From Circinella minor (Eukaryota > Mucoromycota > Mucoromycetes > Mucorales > Lichtheimiaceae), in NCBI GenBank assembly GCA_016758965.1, contig JAEPRB010000077.1:96756-160755 (forward strand): DNA of 64,000 nt. The letters run 5' to 3'. The notes beneath the pieces were generated by a model, which worked only from the letters and a program-made list of their open reading frames with translations, did not search any database and was not told where the DNA came from. Made by a program: the position numbers and the translations under genes. Below, piece after piece: positions 35,187 to 45,552 of this stretch (position 1 is its first letter; every line of letters starts with the position of its first letter).

Positions 35187-36296
35187 TCAGAAAGAAAAAA
35201 AACAAAGCTCGGTCCTGAAAAACCTGCTGGGCAGCAGGGAGATGATGAGTACAGTAAAACCCCGCTTTTTGCACCCTCGATTTTTGCACACCTTTTGATC
35301 AAAATCCCACTCTAATTTTACTATGTTATGGACCCCACTTTTTGCACACCCCCGCTTTTTGCACACTTCTCGGCCTAAATTCCACCTGTGCAAAAAGCGG
35401 GGTTCGACTGTGAGTGAAGATGATAAGATTCGAAACGATTTAAGTGCATTAACGACATTAAATCCATTCACTATCCAAGTATCTTGATAAGGTGTTGCTT
35501 TAATATCAGTTGGGGAAGATGCACATTCAGTATTAGTAAACAATTCTTCATAAGCATTCCCGTCCAGCTCAACGTTTTCCAACGTGTATTCGAGGGTACG
35601 AGTCGGGTGATAATCGTAGGTAAGATCGGATCGTGGATCTGGATCATTCTCATCTTCTTCTTCTTGTGCAACAGAAGGGTCATCAATATTTTCATAGTCT
35701 TCAGGTGGCCACAGAGCATCACCATCATTATCTATAACCGGTAATTCATGAACTTCATCTTCATAACTGTGTTTTGTAGCTTGATTTTCTTGATCGTCAT
35801 CGCGGGCTTGTGAACTTCTACCAGAACTTTCATCATTATTGTTGACTTCTGCAGTTCCACCGACAACAACACCAATTTCGTTAGGTGCACTAATATGAAA
35901 CACTGGTTGTGCTTCTGGTGGGGCCTGTTTATGATCGATACCCTAAAGAAAAAAAGAATCAATATCAGTTGATAATGCACAGCAGAATAATACTTCCGTT
36001 TTATAGTCACGATATAGTACCTTTTGTTTGGAATTTTTTAGAATCTGTCCAATATAACTTTTAATTTCACGATGCAAATCTTGAGTGTTGTTAATAATGG
36101 CAGTCAATGCATTATTGTATTCTCGTATTAAATCTTGATCAAGGGAGTGTTTGTGGCCATTCTGTGCGGTGGGTTTACTATTTAGGAATCCTTCAAAACA
36201 CCAGTCGGATAAAGGCGTATCAATGAAGAACTGATATCTTTTACCAAATTTACTCGGGAGATGCCAGCTTCGAAAAGACTTTGGTGGATTTGTCAT
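35187..36296 (-). CDS. Unknown acidic protein, last exon carrying a MITE
   Basis: Two exons, 36296-36021 and 35942-35187, joined by a GTACTA...CTTTAG intron in phase; 343 aa from the chosen ATG. The frame is open upstream to an acceptor-like TTAG near 36340, so earlier exons may exist. The N-terminal third (SFRSWHLPSKFGKRYQFFID) is basic and aromatic. A helical stretch follows (REYNNALTAIINNTQDLHRE), then a long acidic region. The frame then passes ATPYQDTWIVNGFNVVNALK and enters an inverted-repeat element at 35251-35411, which codes the Lys/Arg/Cys-rich segment EVCKKRGCAKSG and KVCKNRGCKKRG before the stop. The original C-terminus has therefore been replaced. I do not know the family. It may be a broken gene. 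Confidence 0.5.
35251..35411. mobile_element. 161 bp MITE with Tigger/pogo-like ends, copy 1
   Basis: The left end ACAGTAAAACCCCGCTTTTT and right end AAAAAGCGGGGTTCGACTGT are inverted repeats of about 25 bp with two or three mismatches. The word CCCCRCTTTTTGCAC occurs repeatedly inside. CAGT...ACTG ends with a CGAACCCCG-like motif recall pogo/Tigger elements; this is a resemblance only. It lies inside the last exon of the unknown acidic gene. Confidence 0.8.
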
Positions 36297-36859
36297 ACTA
36301 TTCAATGTATACGATAGGGAATGCCAATTATTGTCCACCCTAATGACACAAGCAAAAGAAAAAATAGGAAAAAATAAGAAATTGAGTGATAAATACTCTG
36401 TACGTAGTGAAAAAAACAAGTGTAAAATATATATATCACCCATCAACAGATATATTCTTCATTATAATACCACAAAAAAAAGCGTTTGGTATACTCATTA
36501 ATATCATTCGTATCATTTTCATATTTTAATACGTACATTTCTATTACTACATAGTCTACTAAACTATTTTGTGGCTATTAATATAGTGATGGATTCTATG
36601 CTATCTATTATGGCTCTAACTACGCACGATTATAAAATAAATTAACCTTTATTATCAATAAATAAAATATACTTCTTATACTATTACATAGATTCTAATA
36701 TTTAACGAGTTGAGTTCATTCCATTAGTACGTATCAGAATAAAAGACGAAAAAGAATACAAAAGAGTAAAAGATATTCGTTCAATGCCCTACTTTGAAGG
36801 GCAGTTCTTTTTTAATTTTTACTCGCGTCATTTTGGTGGAAAATTAGGAGGATTGGAAA

Positions 36860-37042
36860 TCAATGGACCAACCGACGGGCCAATGTGTATACATCTACTT
36901 CCATGCTTTCTTCTATAGTTTCATCAACTTCGAACATATCACTTTCTTCTATATCGTCTTGATTGACATGTGGTAACTCTAGTTCTTCAATATCCATTTC
37001 CTGCTTTTCATCTCCACGAAGCAGGCGGAGGTATAATACACA
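36860..37042 (-). pseudogene. Acidic coding fragment, unknown
   Basis: A minus-strand frame is open for 60 codons without its own good start: LYLRLLRGDEKQEMDIEELE, then HVNQDDIEESDMFEVDETIE, ending YTLARRLVH and a TGA. The sequence is strongly acidic and protein-like. It lies about 0.5 kb upstream of the unknown acidic gene on the same strand and could be a remnant of a relative. The stop prevents a direct join. Confidence 0.35.
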
Positions 37043-37639
37043 TTACAAGAAGAATGCATAATTGTAGATGATTTATGAGAGGATGAAAAAAAAATGATAC
37101 AAAAACTCCAGCTTTGCTTTTGTTAACAAAAAAAAAAAAGGCTACTTAATTAAAAAAGGTAATCTTCTTGGGATGTTTTTCTTGTAAAAAAAGTCGACGA
37201 TGCCTTTTTAAAAAATTAATGTCATTATGATATCTTTGCTGTTTCCTGAACTTTGATAGTACATCATTCTATATATAAAAAAAAGCGCATTGTTAGCCCT
37301 CAAATAAAAAACAATGAGCGCCATACTAACGATGTCGAGACGTCAGATCCTAAAATGCCTGGCACCACACCAAAAATCAACAGCCAGGTTGACAAAAGCC
37401 AACTGTCAAATTGGGGCCCGAATAGCATAACTGGGCGGGCCGACGGTTTTTTTTTTTCAATTGTTCGAAAATTAAATTCCGTCAGGTAATATTACATCCA
37501 CACTTGGAGGTATTAAATGAGTCAAAAAGTTTGAGCTACTTTCATTGTTCTATTGAAAACTTTCTGTATATATATTTCGTTCCTCGCTCATTTTTTTTTT
37601 TATCTTTCTTCTCTTTTTTATTTTTATTTTCGTCAAACT

Positions 37640-38483
37640 CTTCCTATGTCTCAGTCCTTCAATATTATGGAGATATTGAAACCATCAAGAACAGAATTAC
37701 TATCAATCGCCGGTATGCTCGATTTCAAAAGCATATTACTAATGACCACGTAATATGGCAAGCATTTACTCCAGATAATTATGATTGTCTTCATGATCTT
37801 TCACAATCATCTTTGACATTCAACCCCAAAAATCATTCAGATGTCGTTCTTCAACGTAGTAACCACAGAATTGGTCCAGAAGACGATGAAGGCCCCTGAT
37901 GTTACTGTTATTACTGGTATTTATCAATACTGTCTTTGGTGTGCCCAATAAAAAAAAAATGAAGACCTCAAGAGTTACTATGCATGTTCATAGTCAACAA
38001 AGATCAACAATGGCTGAAGAATACCTTTCCTGGTTTCCCGCATTACAGTTAAATCCCCGCTTTTTGTACAACCTTCAATTTTTTGTACTACTTTCGAACC
38101 AAATCCTACCTGTGCAAAAAGTGGGGGGGTCAACTCTAATCAAGAAAGAAGATATAAACTGGATCAACTGAGAATACAAGAAGAATCAAGAATTACTCAA
38201 GGACTTGTACATTTTATTGCTCCATGTCCACCTGGAATTATTCCATTCAGCGATGTCTACAAACGAGCGGTTTCTTCATGCCAAAACAGGAAAGGATATA
38301 CAGTACTTGGTCAATGCATTCGGTAACAATCCAACTCTTTGTTTGGATAAAGAAGGAAAAAGCAAATATCTAAAGAAAAGGAAGCTTGGAAGGTATGGAG
38401 CACGTGCCAACGTGGAAAAAAAGGCTTTACTTGAATTGTCGACGGGAAACCAATGGATGATCTCTCTCACAATATTGCTATAA
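37640..38483 (+). pseudogene. Decayed plus-strand gene interrupted by a MITE, unknown family
   Basis: Protein-like segments lie in order but in different frames: about 37650-37899 (RYARFQKHITNDHVIWQAFT, SLTFNPKNHSDVVLQRS), about 37895-37990 (VTVITGIYQYCLWC, NEDLKSYYAC), the element at 38046-38136, about 38140-38320 (ITQGLVHFIAPCPPGIIPF) and about 38265-38483 (KDIQYLVNAFGNNPTLCLDK, GARANVEKKALLELSTGNQW). Stops or frameshifts separate every block. A nearby upstream frame at 37354-37447 (MPGTTPKINSQVDKSQL) may belong to it. I do not recognise the family. Confidence 0.45.
38046..38136. mobile_element. 91 bp degenerate MITE, copy 2 of the 35.3 kb family
   Basis: Left end CAGTTAAATCCCCGCTTTTT; right end ...AAAAAGTGGGGGGGTCAACTC, flanked by TA on each side (38044-38045, 38137-38138). 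It matches the outer parts of the 35251-35411 element but is shorter and more worn. Confidence 0.75.
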
Positions 38484-41049
38484 CGGTGTCCTGGCGCCTT
38501 GTCAGCTTAAAAAAAAGAGCGTGTCATGACTTATCTCAAGATATTTTAAACCAGTAGCTATAGTAACCTTCTCAATATTAATAACTAGTCCCAAGTACCT
38601 GACTCTAATACACGTGGTTCACATAAAATAACCACGTCGCTACATATAAACTTTATTCTAATCTCCAAATAATTTTAAAAAATATATGATAAAATCTCAA
38701 AGGATTTTATCTTGTCCTTTTTATTTCTTACTTTGTCAAAATAAGCATACGTATAGCACCCAGAAGACAAAAAAAAAAATACAGTGCATACTATATGTGT
38801 AGAGCTTGATTGAAAACTCACATTCGAAACTAATGATCTATACTCTACATACATATTTTATATCCACATTATCTTGTTGGATACCATCAAATAAATTTTT
38901 GAAGATAATTGAAAAAACTCTGGTTATGAATAAGTATGATGTGGCCACAATTCTGAATTAACACGCGTACAAAAATCAAGATATTGATCGCGTAGAAATG
39001 TCATTAGGTCTTGTGCTTATCCAACACCTGGTTGAACCGAATATGATTTATTTTTATATACCCGAGCAGTCGACAGATAAAATACACGGATTGTAAACCA
39101 CTGGAAATGATGAACGGGAAGTTTTTTTTATTCAATAAACACAGATCCAAAGACAAATTACAAAACGACTTCGATACAACAAATTTCATAGTTGCTTCTG
39201 GTTGGAAAATGTTGTGATGAACCCATTTATACACGACAGATACAGTATGGAGCGTTTCTTCTCCTTCAGTTGAAAAGAATTCAGCTCTCAAAAAGGCGTG
39301 GTAAAAGAATAGCCATATGAATTCTTTCATGTGTTAATATGGGGAAATAATGATTTTTTCGTTACGTATGAATTGCTACCAATATCACTATACAGATGAT
39401 TTTGGTACACTTACATATCGAAAAGAGTTATTATCTACTTTTTGTTTGTCATGATTTCATACGAACTACAACTTCCACATGTGTCCATAACGATATAGTG
39501 AGAAAAGATAAGAAATTTTGATTGTTAACATACATGAAAAATTAAACTGCTAATATCTGTTTTATAAACATTTCCAGGATATGTGATTATAATAACTATA
39601 TAGCTAGAGGCTTATAGATGACAGGATACGTGCAATTATATCAGATTATTGTTTGCCTTTAAAAAATTATAAAGTGGTGTGTCCATAATAAAGAATCGAA
39701 ATTAACTTAAAAATATGGTATACTTTTAAGATGTATGTAGCAATTTTCTTTCTTTAAAAGATTTAAAAGTCACTCCTGCTCAAGATCCAAGTTCCTGGCG
39801 AGCAAATTTATTCTGCTTGTAAAACATGTAATATGCTAAAAAAAAGGATTAATACGTAGTATGATATGAAAATGTGTTCTATCCAAAGATTATTTTTTTG
39901 TAATTATAGTTGAGAAATCTTCTTATTCAAATTTAATAATAAATCATTTAGTAGCACTTTTTTTAATTGGTTTAGTAAAAAAAAAAAACTTCTTTTCTTC
40001 ATTTTTTTTCTAAAATGACTGGTAATGATGATCATCCTACTTTTTTTTTGTTTCACAAATTAATCAGAGAAACAGAGTGCAAAATTGCGAAAGGGGAGGG
40101 GGAAGCATAAGATAGATATATAAAGTTACTCATTTTTTTTCTTACGTATTAATATATAAATTACATATTGCTAAATGCAATATATATATTTGTTAATTAA
40201 AAAAATTAAAAAAAAAAGCATATTATTGTGTGTTGTTATTGATATTATTAATGTTATTATTATGTTATATAATGCACTTTTTGTTTCTTTTCTTTTTTAT
40301 GGTAACACAAAAATGGTTCACGCTAATTCCTTGTTTTCGGAATATTTGGAATAAAAAAAACAAATAGAGAAAAAATAATAATAAAGAAAGGACAAACATA
40401 GAAGAGAAGGAAAACAAACGTAAATGTAATTAGTACAATAAAAAAAAAATAAAGGAGAGGGAAAAAGTAAAAAAGTAAAAATCGTAGACGAAGGAGAAGA
40501 ATATGTCGTTTTAATAAGTAATAGTAGGAGAGAGTATAACAAAACAGAAATAAAGGTAAAATAAAAAAAAAAGGAGGAAGGAAAGTTTACAGTATAAACA
40601 AAAGCCTTTTTTTTTAACTACTGTTTAGATTCAACTATAGTTAAATGTGCTCCGTTTTTTTTATGTCTTTTTATAGTCATTTACCAAAGAACATATATAT
40701 ATATATATATATATATCCATTCTCCTTGTTCAATATCGTCATGCATCTCCCTTCAACAGGGGAGCAAGGAAAACGAAGAAAAAATAAAAATAAACATGAT
40801 GTGTAATTTGTTGCTGTTTTGCTGTACTGAATAAAATAAAAATGTTGAATGCCATGTTGTTGTTCTTGTTGTGATAGAAATGATAATAATAATGAAATAA
40901 AAAAAAAAAGATAATGTACTGACGGGAAAAAAATGGTGGCAATAGTGATAATAGTAGTAGTAGTAGTAGTAATAGTAGTAGTAATAAGATGAAAAATGGT
41001 GTAATGATTGAGTGATGATCCAGTTGTTGAAGCTGGGAAAAGGAGAAAT
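38484..41049. other. AT-rich DNA, possible remnant at 39.0-39.3 kb
   Basis: Mostly AT-rich with short homopolymers, (TA)n near 40691 and (TAG)n repeats at 40950-40985. The patch 39004-39330 is GC-richer: on the plus strand it contains a protein-like piece (DKLQNDFDTTNFIVASGWKM) followed by two stops, and the minus strand has a 108-codon open frame. I cannot decide whether either was a gene. Confidence 0.5.
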
Positions 41050-42536
41050 TTACAACAAACCACCTTCACGTAAATTATTTTGAATAATAATATCATTGAC
41101 AGCTGCCATTACGAAACGAATTTGTTGTGTATCAGTTGCACAAGTAAAATGGGTGTAAATTTGTTTGGAATCTGACTGGTTCAACGATACAAATCGATTT
41201 AAAATATAATCACTACAGGCATCATAAGTTTCAGGTCCATGAAAATCTGAAAAACTTTCTGATATTGGATATTTGAGCAATTTTTCTTTAAAAATATCAA
41301 TTTTGTTCAAGAACAAGATAATGGATGTTTTGACAAACCATCTTGAATTACAGATGGAATCAAACAACGTCAATGCCTCCTGCATACGATTCTATGAATA
41401 TATTGGTAAATGTTCCTTTTAGTTAGTGCGAACGGGGTTATATGGTATTAATATGCTTTTTTTTTCAGGCATGCCAGTGAAAGGGGAACAGAAAAAAAAA
41501 AGCAACAACAACAACAACAACAGAGAGCGAGGAAAGAAAAGATGACCGAATGAATTACTAGTAACTCTTAATAATACTTACCACTGTTTCATCTTCAATC
41601 AATACTTGGTCATATTCAGAAATGGCAACCAAGAAGATAATAGCGGTGACATTTTCGAAGCAATGAATCCATTTCTTACGTTCAGATCGTTGTCCACCCA
41701 CATCAAACATACGATATGTTAAATCGCCAATAACAAATGTGGTTTCTGTAATACCTGTTGTCTTTACACGAGATCGAAGTACATCTTGATCTGTAGGAAC
41801 ATAATTGATATCACCAATACGATCGATTGAATCAAAATAACTAAATAATACAACCATGTCATATCATATTATTATAAGCATATATGTAGGGGCGAGAGGA
41901 AGATAAAAATTGAAATAGCAAGAAGAACAAATGAGCCCTATGAGTACTACTTTTATTCCAATTGTAGTATCAGACTACTTACTATTTTGCAGAATCATTT
42001 AATTGGTATTCTCGACTACGATCAAATACGCCTAATAAATTAGAATCTTTCCATAAAGTCTTCACAGCCAAAGTAACATCATTAGGTAATGATTCGCGTT
42101 CAATTTGTGAAGGCATTTCCATAATTACACCTGCATGGTGATCATTTGCTGATTGTGTTAATGCGACACCCATATTATCCATTGCTTCCAATATAACCCG
42201 CATTGATTGTACGGTATTTGAAAAGATAATTTCTTTGAATGCTTCTCGTTCGTCACGCGAATAGCCACCATCATGAATTAATTTCATCTGTTTAAGAATA
42301 GTTGATTTACCCGATTCTCCAGCACCTAATAATTTTTTTATCATGTCAGGTTACTATGCTAACCAATATGCTTATTTCGATTTGCGCCTTTACTTTTTTT
42401 TTTTTTTTTTTTTTTTACCTAGCAACAACATTTTAACTTCATTTCGCATATTGAGTTTATCTCGCTTGATTTGATTCTCAATCTCTTCATTTCGTGCTTT
42501 GCCATCATGTACTTCGTTTGATTGACAGCAACCCAT
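41050..42536 (-). CDS. Heterotrimeric G-protein alpha subunit (Galpha-i-like)
   Basis: Four exons: 42536-42419, 42325-41983, 41840-41582 and 41391-41050; 353 aa, the normal length. The start MGCCQS provides a myristoylated Gly2 and palmitoylated Cys3/Cys4. The P-loop GAGESGKS is at residues 40-47 and is split by the first intron within Gly40. Switch I has Arg178 in SRVKTTGI, switch II has DVGGQ at 200-204 with the catalytic Gln204, and the guanine-specificity motif NKID is at 269-272. The final TCAT box is present. Numbering matches mammalian Galpha-i1 almost residue for residue. The C-terminus, which contacts the receptor, ends NNLREGGLL. It lacks the cysteine four residues from the end that pertussis toxin modifies in Galpha-i. 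The protein should act at the plasma membrane with Gbeta-gamma downstream of GPCRs in nutrient or mating signalling; which pathway is not visible. Confidence 0.95.
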
Positions 42537-44650
42537 ATTATTAATATTCTGTTGTTATTTGCTTATAGTTGTTTAAATGTATAAAGGGAAAAAAAGCTTA
42601 ATAACTATAAGTAAACAATAGTAATAATGATATAAAATAGATATATATATATATATAATAAAGAAAACAGAGAGAAAAAAAAGAAGAAAGAGAAAGGAGA
42701 GAGAGAGAGAGAGAGAAAAGAGCAAAAAAAATAAAAAGGAAATAAGTTAAAGAATAAGAATTATTTTTTGTCGATCCCTTACGTTATCTTTCTCATAACT
42801 AATGCTGCTTCGTTATAACAACCACCCCCTTTTTTTTTCTTCTTTTATGTGTATCTTCTTTTTTTTTTGCTCCCGTCATAATTTTATGTAGTAAAAAAAA
42901 AAAACTTCTCTCTATATGTCTCTCGTGTCTCCTTCTCCCCCAACAAATTACACTGGTCCCATTGACGAACGTGTTACTAACTTGGAACACTTGAAAAAAA
43001 AATTATATACAACAATTACTAACATTCATGATTATTGGGAAAATAAAGAGAGAAGAAACTCCTTATCCTCCTTTCTTTCTTTCGTTTTGTCTTATAAATA
43101 ATATATTTTTGTTCTGCTTTTTTTTCCTATAAAATGATTTTAAAAAACAAAATCATTTGCATAATAATTTTTTGTAATTTGTTGTCTCACAAATTGTATC
43201 ACAATTGATGTTGTTTAATTATTTTAACGGAAAGAAATCAAATTCATAGCCGAGCAAAAAAGAAAAAAAAAAAACGATACGTAATAATTTGTTTCTAATG
43301 TACTTGAAAAAAAAAAAAAAAAAACTTGTTGAATTATTATTTAATATTAATATTATATAAAGTTTCTCTATTTAACGACGACGGGTTTTTTTTCTTCTTC
43401 TCTTTTTTCTCTCGCTCTTTCTCACTCTTTCTTTTTTCATCTTTTATTTTTACTTTTCAAGGAGGAAAATGGGAAATTATAACAGGAGAAAGAGAAAATT
43501 GTATAAAGAGGAGGGTGTTGAGAACAGGGGACGCACAACAATCATGCTAAATGAGTAAAAAAAAATATCAATTGAAGTCAACGTTATAACTACACCAGCT
43601 AATGGCGTGTTAAATATTATTATGATAATAATTGTTTTTTTAAGACCTTTAAAGTTATAAGAAGGAGGTCGGTGCTATATGACAATAAAAGAAATGAATA
43701 TCATTATTTTGTCAAAGTAGTAGTAGTAGTAGTAATAGTAGTAATAGTATAGAGACCAAGTGAGGAGAATAAAATATTAGTTGAAAAATGAGTAATAGAT
43801 GGACTAGATGATTTACAATAATAATAACATAATTACAACGTTCATATAAAAAAAAATTAAGGAGAAAAGAACAACACATCAATATAATATATATGTGTCA
43901 ATTGGGTTTATAAACACTGTTAATATATAATCATGGCGAAAAGAAAAGCACACACAGATAATCATACGTATGTATAACATAGGAGGAAAATCTTTACTAA
44001 ATTCAAACGATTTTCCTCTTCAATATTGTTTTTTTATGATCCTACGTAAATTATAATTTTTTTTTTTTTTTATATTTTCCAATTCTTTTCTTTTTACTCT
44101 TCATATTTATTATTTTTATTTTCTGTGTATGCATTCATTATTACTGCTTGGCTGTGGAAAAAAAATTAGGCCATGTGTATGAAAATAGAAAGTTGAGTAA
44201 CCCAAACAAACAAGTTAATATAAATCAGGTACAACGACTTGTAAGGTCGATTTTTTTTTTATTTCTAGTTGACAATCAGTGTAACATCAAAACTTTGTAC
44301 ACTAATTTAAACATGTGGTTGTTCACGATTTACCTTGATGCAGGGTCACCAAACCAATTTTTTTTTTTTTTTGGTTTTTTTTTTATTACTGTTGTTATTA
44401 AGTAAGTACTTTCTTTTTTTATGATAAAAAACTATCATTATTATTATTCTTATTATCTACACAAAGAAAGCTATTATACATGATGTTATTTGTTTCACTA
44501 TACAGTAAAGATCTTTTGTAAAAACTGTTTAATCCGAAAATAATAATAATAATAGTAAAAACTTTGTAGGGTAATATATAATATATTTATAAAAAAATTT
44601 AAAAATTAGTATGTGTGCAAGGGATATAGAGAGAGGGAGAATAGCTTTCT
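42537..44650. other. Intergenic DNA, one possible small gene
   Basis: Contains the Galpha promoter, the candidate small frame at 42916-43101 and otherwise AT-rich DNA with (GA)n at 42695, (TAG)n-like repeats near 43715-43750 and T runs. Open frames at 43326 and 44148 depend on homopolymers and are not supported. Confidence 0.55.
42916..43101 (+). CDS. Possible small protein, unknown
   Basis: A 61-residue frame starts with an ATG after a run of 12 A and a CT-rich leader, as at other genes here. It reads MSLVSPSPPTNYTGPID, then a helix-like stretch ERVTNLEHLKKKLYTTITNI and YWENKERRNS. GC content is distinctly above the flanking DNA and the frame is free of homopolymer artefacts except one A9. 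It is divergent from the Galpha gene with about 380 bp between starts. I do not recognise it; a short coiled-coil subunit is conceivable. Confidence 0.45.
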   Translation: MSLVSPSPPTNYTGPIDERVTNLEHLKKKLYTTITNIHDYWENKERRNSLSSFLSFVLSYK

Positions 44651-45460
44651 TTAATCCAAAAGTGAACCACTATTACCACTATTGGGATCAATTGGTTGCC
44701 AATAGGGTTGTTGTTGTGGTTGTGATGGAGGAGCAGGAGATTGTTGTAGCATATAGTTTTGTTGTTGTTGCCATGGCTGTTGAGGTTGATGAGAAGATGG
44801 TGTTGGTGGAGGATTACCACTATTATAGTAAGGTCCTTGAGGGGGTAATTGAGGTGTTGGCATGCTAGGTGGATCCGATCGAATGGATACATTGGATGAT
44901 AACATGGGATTATAGCTGGCCATGGATGTAGGAAGTTGTTGTTGCTGTTGCTCGTTTTGTATCTCTAAAGGCTTACTCGGTAATGGAGGAGGTTGCTGAG
45001 ATTGTCTTTTTTGGTATTGTGGAACGTAAGGCATCTGCTGCTGTTGTGGCTGTTGTGAAACCTGAGGTTGTGCTACGGAGGGTCTTTGTGGTTGTTGAGG
45101 AATTGATGATTGTGGTAACGGTTGTTGTGGATATACAGGCATGACGTATCGATGTTGTGATGGCGGTTGTTGTGCTTGTTGTGTAGCATATATGTTTGTT
45201 GTAGATGAAGAAGGTGGTAATGGTAGTGGTGGGGCAGGAGCAGTATTATGACTATATAGATTAGATGAAGGTGGTGCAGAAGCTACAGGTGAAGATACAT
45301 ATATATCCTGTTGTCTTGGCAAAGCAGGTGTGGAGGGAACAGGTTGTTGTTGTTGAGAAAACATGTATGGTACAGGGGATGCATTAACTGGTGAAGCTGC
45401 ATAATTATTTAGTGGATAAGATGGCGCTCTTTGTAAAGACTGTGAAGAGGATGATAATTC

Positions 45461-45491
<31 letters not shown>

Positions 45492-45515
45492 CGATAGTTA
45501 ATACTTGATTGCTCC

Positions 45516-45552
<37 letters not shown>

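Noticed and set aside
35398..35411. GGGGTTCGACTG resembling a tRNA B box
   Set aside because: It is the terminus of an inverted-repeat element; no A box or cloverleaf fits upstream.
37504..37640. Upstream part of the 131-codon frame at 37504-37899
   Set aside because: The stretch before about 37650 is a T-rich hydrophobic artefact. Only the later part was kept, as part of a decayed gene.
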